Shown piece after piece: positions 1-5,480 of a DNA stretch of 5,552 bases. The position numbers and the translations under genes were made by a program. The stretch covers positions 1 through 5,552 of the forward strand of contig JAIDPP010000047.1 of the NCBI GenBank assembly GCA_029062725.1, written 5' to 3'. The notes under the pieces are model-generated. The model was not told the origin of the DNA. It searched no databases and saw only the letters and a program-made list of their open reading frames with translations. Origin of the DNA: Muribaculaceae bacterium. GTDB taxonomy: Bacteria; Bacteroidota; Bacteroidia; Bacteroidales; Muribaculaceae. Every line of letters begins with the position of its first letter. The first letter of the stretch is position 1.

Positions 1-159
1 ATGGCCCGGTCAGCGATAAAAAACGGTGATTATGTCAAGGCGCTTGAAATTATTACCGATTTAAGTTTGAATAATCCGAAAAAAAGTATTTACTTTGCAG
101 ACCAAATACGTTTTCTTAAGAAATTGATTCTTAATCAGTCAAAGTCGAAGAAAACCTGA
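1..159 (+). CDS. C-terminal end of a TPR-like protein upstream of secG (5' end probably outside the window)
   Basis: An open frame runs from the first base to a TGA at 157-159 and encodes 52 residues. An ATG happens to be at position 1, but the frame is open at the window edge, so this is more likely the tail of a longer protein. The segment IKNGDYVKALEIITDLSLNN (residues 6-25) looks like a TPR helix pair, followed by PKKSIYFADQIRFLKKLILNQ and a short Lys-rich end. From memory, Bacteroidales carry a TPR-like protein with a very similar ending (NPKKxIYFADQIRFLxKLI) between lptE and secG, which fits this position. Its molecular function is not established. The coding sequence is only about one third G+C, clearly below the rest of the window. 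The call as a gene tail is firm; family membership is inferred. Confidence 0.75.
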   Translation: MARSAIKNGDYVKALEIITDLSLNNPKKSIYFADQIRFLKKLILNQSKSKKT

Positions 160-160
160 C

Positions 161-209
161 CTCCCTTTTCCGGGCCTCCCAATATGGGCAAGGCTGACGG
201 AGAAAGGAG
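161..209 (+). other. Large composite RNA hairpin between the TPR-like gene and secG
   Basis: Two bases after the stop of the upstream gene, CTCCCTTTTCCG (161-172) pairs with CGGAGAAAGGAG (198-209), giving 12 positions with one C-A mismatch and one G-U wobble. Inside it, GCCT (174-177) pairs with AGGC (191-194), and CCC (178-180) pairs with GGG (186-188) around an AATAT loop, with a CA bulge. The structure ends 36 nt before the secG start. It is followed by TCTTATTATG rather than a run of T, so it is a poor classical terminator. It could be a weak terminator, a processing or stability element setting relative expression of the two genes, or a leader structure. Folding was judged by eye. Confidence 0.5.
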
Positions 210-245
210 TCTTATTATGTGATAATTAACTAAATAGGATAAAAA

Positions 246-581
246 ATGTATATATTTATCAGTATTCTAATCGTGCTGGCAAGCCTTCTCCTTATCGGAG
301 TGGTCCTCATCCAGAAATCTAAGGGAGGCGGCCTCGCTTCCGACTATTCAAGCGGAAACCAGTATCTCGGCTACCGCAAGACAACCGACTTCGTCGAGAA
401 GGCCACATGGAGCCTCGCTATATTCATCTGCGTGCTCAGCATCTGCGCCGCCTTCACAGTGAAGACACCCATAACCCGCTCTGATATCCAGACAGCAGCC
501 CCCGCTCCGAACAGCGCGGCTCCCGCTCCTGTAAATGCCCCCGTCCAGGCTCCCGCTCCCGCTCAGACGCCTGCAAAATAA
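246..581 (+). CDS. secG: Preprotein translocase subunit SecG
   Basis: SecG is the small auxiliary subunit of the SecYEG channel in the inner membrane and helps SecA-driven export. The 111-residue product has the expected two hydrophobic helices, at about residues 3-22 and 54-72. The connecting loop carries the family signature VLIQKSKGGGLAS (residues 20-32), followed by a polar stretch (DYSSGNQYLGYRKTTDFVEKA). The remaining ~30 residues form an Ala/Pro-rich tail (TAAPAPNSAAPAPVNAP and onward), which is low complexity and presumably flexible; by the usual SecG topology it would face the periplasm. The ATG at 246 begins directly with the first membrane segment, as in other SecG proteins. No Shine-Dalgarno sequence is seen, only the A-rich GGATAAAAA, as is usual in Bacteroidetes. 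It lies 86 bp after the preceding gene on the same strand and may share its transcript. Confidence 0.93.
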   Translation: MYIFISILIVLASLLLIGVVLIQKSKGGGLASDYSSGNQYLGYRKTTDFVEKATWSLAIFICVLSICAAFTVKTPITRSDIQTAAPAPNSAAPAPVNAPVQAPAPAQTPAK

Positions 582-605
582 ATCCTCAACCTTTACTCCC
601 TTCCA

Positions 606-646
606 TTTGTTCTTAAGAATAGAATATAATAATTAATCATAAGAAC
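606..646 (+). promoter_or_regulatory. Possible tpx promoter with an inverted repeat
   Basis: TTTG at 606-609 matches the Bacteroidetes -33 element. Twenty bases later, TAATTAAT (630-637) matches only the TA and one T of the TAnnTTTG -7 element, so the promoter call is weak. The same stretch contains an inverted repeat, GTTCTTA (609-615) and TAAGAAC (640-646), which overlaps the putative promoter and ends three bases before the tpx ATG. There is also a perfect palindrome TTCTTAAGAA (610-619). The repeat could be an operator for a redox-responsive regulator, but no known box is recognised. Confidence 0.3.
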
Positions 647-648
647 CA

Positions 649-1146
649 ATGGAAAAAGTAAAATTCAACGGCAACGAGTTCGAGGTAGCCGGAAATTTCC
701 CGAAAGCCGGGGAGAAGGCGCGTGATTTCAATCTTACTGCACAGGATCTCAGCCAGATAAAGCTCGATGATTTCAAAGGGAAACGCGTGGTGTTAAATAT
801 CTTCCCGAGCCTTGACACCGATGTATGCGCCGCTTCCGTGCGCCGCTTCAATCAGGAGGCCGCCGGTTTCGACAACACTGTGGTGATATGCGTGTCGATG
901 GATCTTCCTTTCGCGGCTTCCCGCTTCTGCGTCGCCAACGGAATTGAGAACGTAATTACCGGGTCAGGATTCCGTTCCGACTTCGGAGATGAATATGGGG
1001 TGCGTCTCAAGACCGGCCCGCTCTACGACCTCTATGCCCGCGCGGTAGTCGTTATTGACGAGGACGGCCGGATCAAAGGAAGTCAGCTCGTAGAGGAGAT
1101 CACTCAAGAACCAGATTACGAGGCAGTGAAAAAACTCCTTGCCTGA
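649..1146 (+). CDS. tpx: Thiol peroxidase Tpx (atypical 2-Cys peroxiredoxin)
   Basis: Tpx reduces hydrogen peroxide and organic hydroperoxides with electrons from thioredoxin. The 165-residue length is close to the family norm, and the sequence follows E. coli Tpx along its whole length: KFNGNEFEVAGNFPKAGEKA at the start, KRVVLNIFPSLDT, CAASVRRFN, SRFC, ARAVVVIDE and SQLVEEITQEPDYEA at the end. The active-site motif is SLDTDVCAASVR (residues 54-65): T57 and peroxidatic C60 match the catalytic Thr and Cys, R131 is the likely active-site Arg, and C94 is the resolving Cys expected to form the intramolecular disulfide. C81 matches the extra, non-essential Cys of E. coli Tpx. The ATG at 649 gives the standard N-terminus. 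It is 67 bp after secG, may have its own promoter, and is closed by a strong terminator. Confidence 0.96.
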   Translation: MEKVKFNGNEFEVAGNFPKAGEKARDFNLTAQDLSQIKLDDFKGKRVVLNIFPSLDTDVCAASVRRFNQEAAGFDNTVVICVSMDLPFAASRFCVANGIENVITGSGFRSDFGDEYGVRLKTGPLYDLYARAVVVIDEDGRIKGSQLVEEITQEPDYEAVKKLLA

Positions 1147-1152
1147 TAGCAA

Positions 1153-1215
1153 ACAGACAATAAAAAGACGTTGTGTCAGAATTCAGATTTTGACACAACG
1201 TCTTTTTTTGTCTGT
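1153..1215. terminator. Bidirectional intrinsic terminator between tpx and nadK
   Basis: AAAAAGACGTTGTGTCA (1162-1178) pairs perfectly with its complement at 1191-1207 around a 12-nt loop that contains GAATTC. The core is flanked by ACAGACA (1153-1159) and TGTCTGT (1209-1215), which can extend the stem after a short interruption. On the plus strand the right arm ends in seven T (1203-1209), giving a rho-independent terminator for tpx. On the minus strand the run of A at 1162-1166 becomes a T run, so it also works for the convergent nadK transcript, whose stop lies about 55 bp away. Confidence 0.93.
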
Positions 1216-1220
1216 ATGGT

Positions 1221-1267
1221 GAGGGTGCTGTCAGAATGGTTCGGATGGGCCGTTATGACACACCCTC
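1221..1267 (-). other. Second hairpin directly after nadK
   Basis: Read on the plus strand, GAGGGTGCTGTCA (1221-1233) pairs with TGACACACCCTC (1256-1267), giving 12 base pairs with a single bulged C. The loop is 22 nt and can form a small inner CGG/CCG pairing. It begins one base after the nadK stop codon in the direction of nadK transcription. It has no adjoining T run, so it is not by itself an intrinsic terminator. It probably stabilises the 3' end of the nadK mRNA or acts together with the terminator further downstream. Confidence 0.5.
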
Positions 1268-1268
1268 T

Positions 1269-2138
1269 CTATATCAGCGACGATCCCCAACCTAACTTGT
1301 TACGCAGCAGACGCGAGAAATTTCCGTCATGTCGCCGAACGACACATACCTTGAACGCCGCCTCTTTCAAGACCAGAGAATCTCCTGAATCCATCAGGAA
1401 GGAACGTCCGTCGAGGCTCACCCGACATTCTCTGGCGCGCGAACGGGGTGTGAGCACTATCCGCGAATTGCCCGAGACTACCAAAGGACGCATAGTAAGC
1501 GAATGAGGAGCGATCGGCGAAAGAACAAGACAACTCAGAGTCGGTTGGAGAATAGGCCCTCCTACCGACAGATTGTAGGCCGTCGAGCCGGTCGGTGTCG
1601 AGATCAGAAGGCCGTCGCTCATATAGTCGGCAAGAAAATAGCCGTCGATTTCCGCATGAACGGTCACCATCGAGGCAGTATCTCCTTTCAGCACCGCCAC
1701 TTCATTCAGAGCATAAGGCCAGAAGCCCTCCGGCATGGCGTCGCAGGAAACCTCGATGACCGCCCTCCTTTCAAGACGCACACGCCCCGAGGCAAGCGCA
1801 TCAAGAAGTTCCTCCGTATCGTCAAGGGAATAGCTTGCTAAAAAACCGAGATGACCTGTATTGACCCCCAGTATCGGGGTCTCCCGACGTCCGACCCATT
1901 GCGCGGCCTGGAGGAAGGTGCCGTCACCACCGATGCTGACAACATAATCCACTCCCTTCGGAAATTCCTCCACGACAAAGAATTCTCCCGTCGATACCCC
2001 TACTGAGTCAAGATAGGAGGAAAAACCTTTCTCAATATAGACATGGAAAGCTCCGCCGCTCAATAGCGTGAAGAGCCGCCGGAGACCTTCGAGATGCGAC
2101 TGCTGGTAAGTGTTGCCGTAGATAGCGAGAGTGGGCAT
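1269..2138 (-). CDS. nadK: NAD kinase
   Basis: NadK phosphorylates NAD to NADP in the cytoplasm using ATP or polyphosphate, and is normally essential. The 289-residue product has the full family architecture. An N-terminal Rossmann-like half carries GGDGT (70-74), with the catalytic/phosphate-binding Asp, and NTGHLGFL (93-100). The C-terminal beta-sandwich half carries ALNEVAV (143-149), with the conserved Asn-Glu pair, then SDGLLISTPTGSTAYNLS (174-191) and GGP (193-195), which bind the substrate. LSPIAPHSLTMRPLV and SLDGR follow as expected. Length agrees with other Bacteroidetes NadK proteins, and no key residue is missing. The ATG at 2138 lies two bases after the stop of the upstream CBS/ACT-like gene on the same strand, so translation is probably coupled and transcription should start at the promoter near 2789-2819. 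Its 3' side has a hairpin and then a bidirectional terminator. Confidence 0.97.
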   Translation of the reverse strand: MPTLAIYGNTYQQSHLEGLRRLFTLLSGGAFHVYIEKGFSSYLDSVGVSTGEFFVVEEFPKGVDYVVSIGGDGTFLQAAQWVGRRETPILGVNTGHLGFLASYSLDDTEELLDALASGRVRLERRAVIEVSCDAMPEGFWPYALNEVAVLKGDTASMVTVHAEIDGYFLADYMSDGLLISTPTGSTAYNLSVGGPILQPTLSCLVLSPIAPHSLTMRPLVVSGNSRIVLTPRSRARECRVSLDGRSFLMDSGDSLVLKEAAFKVCVVRRHDGNFSRLLRNKLGWGSSLI

Positions 2139-2140
2139 GG

Positions 2141-2647
2141 CTAAACGTTAAGAAGGGTATGAAGCGCTAACAGACGCTCGAAGGCTACCTCCGCGTCCTG
2201 ATAACCCGCGCCTGAGGAATCGACCACCTCGTAGCCGTATCGCTCAAGACTATGGATGGTGGCGGTGGGATCGCTGCGGCGAACACGCATCGTCACCTGA
2301 ATATGGCCGTGATCGGCCGGAGTGGTCCACAAATCAACGATATGGGCATCGGAATCTTCTACCGCATGAGAAAGCCTCGACGCGCTGTAATCCCCGGGAG
2401 CGCACTCAACGGTGACGATACTCGAATCGTCACGAGGCGCTATCATCCTTCCCAATCCCTCAAGAAGCGAAGTCTGATCGATCACCCCGAGACGCTCTCC
2501 TTCTTCCTCCACGACCAGCTGACGCCCGGGGGCATCAAGAAGACGCGGAAGCACATCGACCAGTGGCATCTCGCCCGATATTACCGGCGCTCCATGCCCC
2601 TCGGAAGAGGTCTGAACTCGTGATATTACATCTTTCGCTTTTATCAT
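2141..2647 (-). CDS. Small CBS-domain protein with C-terminal ACT-like domain
   Basis: This predicted cytoplasmic protein of 168 residues has no signal peptide or membrane segment. Residues ~21-72 resemble a single CBS motif (PVISGEMPLVDVLPRLLD, then RQLVVEEEGERLGVID and LLEGLGRMI). Residues ~75-143 have the beta-alpha-beta-beta-alpha-beta pattern of an ACT-like domain: SSIVTVEC, YSASRLSHAVEDSDAHIVDL, HIQVTMRVRR, DPTATIHSLERYGYEVVD. CBS domains usually bind adenine nucleotides and work as pairs, so one copy implies dimerisation or a second half that has diverged beyond recognition. From memory, Bacteroidales often have a CBS-domain protein next to nadK and pdxJ. No enzymatic residues are seen, so a sensory or regulatory role is inferred, possibly on NadK, because only two bases separate the genes. 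The ATG at 2647 begins the conserved-looking IKAKDVI segment. Confidence 0.8.
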   Translation of the reverse strand: MIKAKDVISRVQTSSEGHGAPVISGEMPLVDVLPRLLDAPGRQLVVEEEGERLGVIDQTSLLEGLGRMIAPRDDSSIVTVECAPGDYSASRLSHAVEDSDAHIVDLWTTPADHGHIQVTMRVRRSDPTATIHSLERYGYEVVDSSGAGYQDAEVAFERLLALHTLLNV

Positions 2648-2669
2648 ATATATTTTTTTCTTAAATTTG
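2639..2669 (+). promoter_or_regulatory. Bacteroidetes-type promoter reading toward pdxJ
   Basis: TAAATTTG at 2662-2669, followed by CA, is an exact match to the Bacteroidetes -7 consensus TAnnTTTG. A TTTT (2639-2642) sits 19 nt upstream as a 3-of-4 match to the -33 TTTG. Transcription would start near 2675 and give pdxJ a leader of about 145 nt. The -33 part overlaps the first codons of the divergent CBS/ACT gene. Confidence 0.55.
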
Positions 2670-2692
2670 CATCTGATTTATATTGTAACGCC

Positions 2693-2708
2693 CGCGGACC
2701 CCTCCGCG
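2693..2708. other. Small GC-rich hairpin in the shared leader region
   Basis: CGCGGA (2693-2698) and TCCGCG (2703-2708) form a perfect 6-bp stem with a CCCC loop (GGGG on the other strand). AACGC (2687-2691) and GCGTT (2706-2710) could pair instead, giving an alternative, wider stem. The element lies within the predicted leaders of both the plus-strand pdxJ transcript and the minus-strand CBS/nadK transcript. No known riboswitch pattern is recognised around it. Confidence 0.35.
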
Positions 2709-2788
2709 TTTGCAGCAACAGGAAGTTTTTATACCCGCTCCGCCCCTATTCGACGGCGAAGTGAAGGAGAAAAAGCAATCCATATATG

Positions 2789-2819
2789 CAAAGTTACAAA
2801 AATTATGCCAATTTTCAAT
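2789..2819 (-). promoter_or_regulatory. Bacteroidetes-type promoter reading toward the CBS/ACT gene and nadK
   Basis: On the minus strand TAACTTTG (2796 to 2789), followed by CA, is an exact match to the TAnnTTTG -7 consensus. ATTG (2819 to 2816) lies 19 nt upstream as a 3-of-4 match to the -33 TTTG. Transcription would start near 2783, giving a leader of about 135 nt before the CBS/ACT start at 2647. The -33 element abuts the pdxJ start codon at 2821. This is the strongest promoter match in the window. Confidence 0.65.
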
Positions 2820-2820
2820 A

Positions 2821-3534
2821 ATGACAAGATTAAGTGTAAATATCAATAAGGTGGCCACGCTCCGCAACGCTCGTGGAGAGAATGTGCCCGATGTCGTGGA
2901 GTTCGCCCTCGCGGCCGAACGCGCAGGCGCTCAGGGAATCACTGTCCATCCCCGTCCGGATGAACGTCACATCACACGTGCCGACGTCTATGAACTGCGC
3001 CGCGCCGTTACCACGGAATTCAATATCGAGGGGTTCCCCTCACCCGAATTTATGAAACTCGTGATCGAGGTGAATCCCGAGCAGGTCACACTCGTACCCG
3101 ACGCCCCGGAGGCCATCACTTCTTCCGCCGGGTGGGACGTAAAAGGGGAGGCCGAGTTCCTCGCTCCTATCATAGAGCGTCTCCGCGCCGCCGGAATACG
3201 TATTTCGGTTTTCGTAGATCCCGATCCGACTCAGGTCAAGGAGGCCGCCCGTCTGGGCGCAGACCGTGTGGAGCTTTACACAAAACCTTACGCCGATATG
3301 TTCGCCCTTGACCCTGACAAAGCAATCGCCCCCTATATCCCGGCTGCCAAGGCCGCTCTGGATTCGGGTATAGGTCTGAACGCCGGCCACGACCTCAATA
3401 CCCACAACCTGCATTTCATCTACCGTCGTCTTCCCCGCCTCGATGAGGTCAGCATCGGCCATGCGCTTATATCCGACTGTCTCTACTGGGGCCTCGACGA
3501 GACCGTGAAGCGCTATCTCGATTGTATCCGCTGA
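2821..3534 (+). CDS. pdxJ: Pyridoxine 5'-phosphate synthase PdxJ
   Basis: PdxJ condenses 1-deoxy-D-xylulose 5-phosphate with 3-amino-2-oxopropyl phosphate to form pyridoxine 5'-phosphate, the ring-closing step of the DXP-dependent vitamin B6 pathway. The 237-residue TIM-barrel protein has the family motifs in order: VNINKVATLRNARG (6-19), GITVHPRPDERHI (39-51) with active-site H43 and R45, the catalytic Glu region FNIEGFPSPEF (67-77, E70), QVTLVPDAPEAITSSAGWD (88-106), and LNAGHDLN (186-193) with catalytic H190, then the phosphate-binding EVSIGHALI (209-217). The ATG at 2821 is chosen because MTRLSVNIN is the conserved start; a TTG at 2710 in frame would only add 37 unrelated residues. It is divergent from the CBS/nadK pair and lies 61 bp before exbB on the same strand. 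Confidence 0.97.
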   Translation: MTRLSVNINKVATLRNARGENVPDVVEFALAAERAGAQGITVHPRPDERHITRADVYELRRAVTTEFNIEGFPSPEFMKLVIEVNPEQVTLVPDAPEAITSSAGWDVKGEAEFLAPIIERLRAAGIRISVFVDPDPTQVKEAARLGADRVELYTKPYADMFALDPDKAIAPYIPAAKAALDSGIGLNAGHDLNTHNLHFIYRRLPRLDEVSIGHALISDCLYWGLDETVKRYLDCIR

Positions 3535-3595
3535 TATTTCCCCTTTTCTCCACTCCTGCGTATTAATAATAATCCCATAACCTCTCAACCAAACA

Positions 3596-4222
3596 ATGCA
3601 GACTCTCAGCTTCTGGTCGCTCGTGATGGATGGCGGCTATATCATGATTCCTCTGGCAATCCTCCTCATTGTCACGATATATATCTTTGTGGAGCGAACG
3701 ATCGTGATCTCCCGCGCATCAAAAGACGACCGTCATTTCATGGACCGCATCCGCGACTATGTCCATGAAGGGGATATCGAATCGGCTTATAACCTTTGCA
3801 AAAAGACCGATACCCCCTATTCCCGCCTTATCCAGAAAGGACTCAGCCGTATCGGACGCCCGATGAACGATGTGCTCGTGGCTATCGAGAACACCGGCAA
3901 TATAGAGGTCGCCGCACTCGGGAAAGGTTTCCCCTGGCTATCGACTACCGCCGCAGGTGCCCCGATGCTCGGATTCCTCGGTACGGTGACCGGTATGATC
4001 CAGGCTTTCTTCTCTATGGCTTCCGCCGGAACCTCTGCCGATATCACTGTCCTTTCAAGCGGTATCTATCAGGCTCTTGTAACTACCGTGGCAGGTCTCG
4101 TGGTCGGAATCATCGCACTATTCGCCTACAACTACCTTACGGCGCGTGTGAACCGCGTGATGAACGGACTTGAGACAAAGACCATGGAGTTCATGGATCT
4201 ACTTAACGAACCTGCGAAATAA
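3596..4222 (+). CDS. exbB: MotA/TolQ/ExbB-family proton channel subunit
   Basis: This is the pentameric inner-membrane channel subunit that, with ExbD, converts proton motive force into motion of the TonB-type transducer. The 208-residue product has three predicted membrane helices: about 14-32 (GYIMIPLAILLIVTIYIFVE), 116-140 and 152-182. A cytoplasmic domain of ~80 residues lies between the first two. The hallmark pore segments are present: APMLGFLGTVTGMIQAF (122-138) in the second helix and GIYQALVTTVAGLVVGI (156-172) in the third, with the Thr residues (T130/T132, T163/T164) that line the ExbB/TolQ pore. The ATG at 3596 places a short N-terminus before helix 1. ExbD follows after 12 bp. 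Family membership is certain; ExbB is preferred to TolQ because the third gene encodes a TonB-like protein and no tol/pal genes are visible. Confidence 0.94.
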   Translation: MQTLSFWSLVMDGGYIMIPLAILLIVTIYIFVERTIVISRASKDDRHFMDRIRDYVHEGDIESAYNLCKKTDTPYSRLIQKGLSRIGRPMNDVLVAIENTGNIEVAALGKGFPWLSTTAAGAPMLGFLGTVTGMIQAFFSMASAGTSADITVLSSGIYQALVTTVAGLVVGIIALFAYNYLTARVNRVMNGLETKTMEFMDLLNEPAK

Positions 4223-4234
4223 ACCCTCTCCGGC

Positions 4235-4684
4235 ATGGCTCTTAAAAAGAATTACCAGACTCTCGATACCTTCTCGATGTCGTCGATGACCGATGTTATC
4301 TTCCTGCTCCTTATATTCTTTATGGTGACATCGACGATCATCTTTCCATCGGCTATCGACGTGAACCTCCCACAAAGCAGTGAGCAGACTTCGGAAAAAC
4401 CGGTGACGGAGGTATATATCGACAGCGAGAACAGATATTATATCGTGGTCGATCGCAACGACTCGGTGGAGATCGCAAATACCTCTCCGCGCGAACTCCC
4501 GCTGGAGGCGCTGACCTCCGAACTCTTGCGGATTCATCAGACCGACTCGCTGCGATCCGTAGCTCTTTATGCCGACTCCCTGGTGGATTACGGCAAGGTG
4601 GTCGATATCCTTGATATAGCCTCCAGAAACAACATGCATGTAGTCCTTGCCACTAAAGCCCGTTCGGTTGAGAATAAACAATAA
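4235..4684 (+). CDS. exbD: ExbD/TolR-family biopolymer transport protein
   Basis: ExbD is the partner that sits inside the ExbB pentamer and carries the proton-responsive Asp. The 149-residue product has a short cytoplasmic N-terminus (MALKKNYQTLDTFSMSSMTD), one membrane helix (~21-38, VIFLLLIFFMVTSTIIFP) and a periplasmic domain. D20 at the helix entry in SMTDVIFLLL matches the essential Asp of ExbD (D25 in E. coli). The helix is followed by the family motif DVNLPQS (42-48). The C-terminal part, VALYADSLVDYGKVVDILDI and NNMHVVLATK, is the usual ExbD/TolR periplasmic fold. It starts 12 bp after exbB and ends 14 bp before tonB, so all three are very probably one operon. Only one exbD copy is present here, whereas some Bacteroidetes loci carry two in tandem. 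Confidence 0.94.
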   Translation: MALKKNYQTLDTFSMSSMTDVIFLLLIFFMVTSTIIFPSAIDVNLPQSSEQTSEKPVTEVYIDSENRYYIVVDRNDSVEIANTSPRELPLEALTSELLRIHQTDSLRSVALYADSLVDYGKVVDILDIASRNNMHVVLATKARSVENKQ

Positions 4685-4698
4685 CAAACTTCCCGCCT

Positions 4699-5448
4699 GT
4701 GACTGCCAATGCCAATAAAGACCGTATGATCGCCGCCGCAGTGACTTTCCTTGCGGTGCTCCTGATTCTGCTCTTCCTTTTCATGGGAGGAATGGAATAC
4801 CGGCGCGCGGAACTCGCCAAGGACTCTACTCCCGAGCTTATGCTCGACCCCGAGGAGGAGGAACGTTTCATCGAACCGGAGATCCTCGCCATCCAGGGCG
4901 AGCCGGATGCCATCGAGCATGACGAGCCGGCACCTGTCGAGCAAGGAGAGCCGGTGAAGGCGGAGGTGGAGAACACAAAAATCATCGAGCCTGGCACTAA
5001 CCCTAACCCGGCCCCTCAGATTGAAAAGAAAATCACGCAGAAGAAGGAATCTCCCGTGAAGGCTACCGATCCTCCTGCCACTACCGAGGAGAAATCGCAG
5101 ATCTCCTCCACTATGGCTAATAAATTTTCCGGAAAGAACGGAACGCCAGGCGGAAAGACAGGAAGTAACGGCGCGGGAGGAACAGGAATCGGTGTGAGCG
5201 GAACGGCCAACGGCCGTCAGTTTATCAGCTGCCCTACCCCGCATGTCACCTTGCGACATAAGACCACCGTGAAGGTAACCGTCATTATTGATGCCGCCGG
5301 CAAGGTGATATCAGCGACAGCCTCCGGTTCTGCCGATGCCTCTATCCGCCGCGCCTGCGAGCAAGCGGCCCGCTCCGCCCGCTGGACAGAAAAGAAAGGG
5401 GCCGGCGAAACCCGCGGCTCAATAACCTTCACCATCACCCCCAAATAA
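4699..5448 (+). CDS. tonB: TonB-like energy transducer
   Basis: This protein should span the periplasm and pass energy from ExbB/ExbD to outer-membrane TonB-dependent transporters. It has 249 residues: a short cytoplasmic N-terminus, one membrane anchor (~11-31), an acidic Glu/Pro-rich linker (~48-92), a basic stretch (~109-122), a Gly-rich segment (~144-172) and a C-terminal domain (~174-249). The last matches TonB in VKVTVIIDAAGKV (191-203), AARSARWTE (223-231) and RGSITFTI (239-246). The usual Tyr-Pro motif at the start of that domain is replaced by SCPTPHV. C178 and C220 are both periplasmic and might form a disulfide. The start is taken as GTG at 4699, 14 bp after exbD, because it leaves a charged cytoplasmic end before the helix; ATG at 4726 would begin almost inside the helix. 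A TolA-like role is the alternative. Confidence 0.85.
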   Translation: MTANANKDRMIAAAVTFLAVLLILLFLFMGGMEYRRAELAKDSTPELMLDPEEEERFIEPEILAIQGEPDAIEHDEPAPVEQGEPVKAEVENTKIIEPGTNPNPAPQIEKKITQKKESPVKATDPPATTEEKSQISSTMANKFSGKNGTPGGKTGSNGAGGTGIGVSGTANGRQFISCPTPHVTLRHKTTVKVTVIIDAAGKVISATASGSADASIRRACEQAARSARWTEKKGAGETRGSITFTITPK

Positions 5449-5480
5449 AAAGAAAGAATAAAAGGAAGAATAAAAAGAAA
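5448..5480 (+). repeat. Degenerate 12-bp lead-in to the tandem array
   Basis: From the last base of the tonB stop codon, AAAAGAAAGAAT (5448-5459), AAAAGGAAGAAT (5460-5471) and AAAAAGAAAGCT (5472-5483) are three adjacent, similar 12-mers. The last runs straight into the 14-bp array and already ends in the AAAGCT of that unit. This purine-rich stretch has no start codon and appears to be a decayed or ancestral edge of the array. Confidence 0.6.

Noticed and set aside
184..222. A 12-codon ORF (MGKADGERSLIM) in the leader before secG, overlapping the right arm of the hairpin
   Set aside because: It is very short, has no ribosome binding signal, and could easily occur by chance; it would only be interesting if conserved in relatives.
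1503..1841. Plus-strand open frame opposite nadK
   Set aside because: The product is Arg-rich and featureless, and the NadK motifs on the other strand are unambiguous.
2710..2820. In-frame TTG at 2710 that would extend PdxJ by 37 residues
   Set aside because: The added residues match nothing in PdxJ, the conserved family start is MTRLSVNIN at 2821, and the segment contains promoter elements.
2670..2820. Riboswitch before pdxJ or the CBS/ACT gene
   Set aside because: Only a 6-bp hairpin and a 4-bp stem (2749-2760) are visible, and no known aptamer core could be recognised on either strand.
3040..3588. Long open frame antisense to pdxJ
   Set aside because: It overlaps the full catalytic core of pdxJ on the other strand and shows no domain.
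4588..5259. Long open frame antisense to exbD/tonB
   Set aside because: The encoded protein is Arg/Ser/Leu-rich without recognisable motifs, and it lies opposite two well-supported genes; it is a by-product of codon bias.
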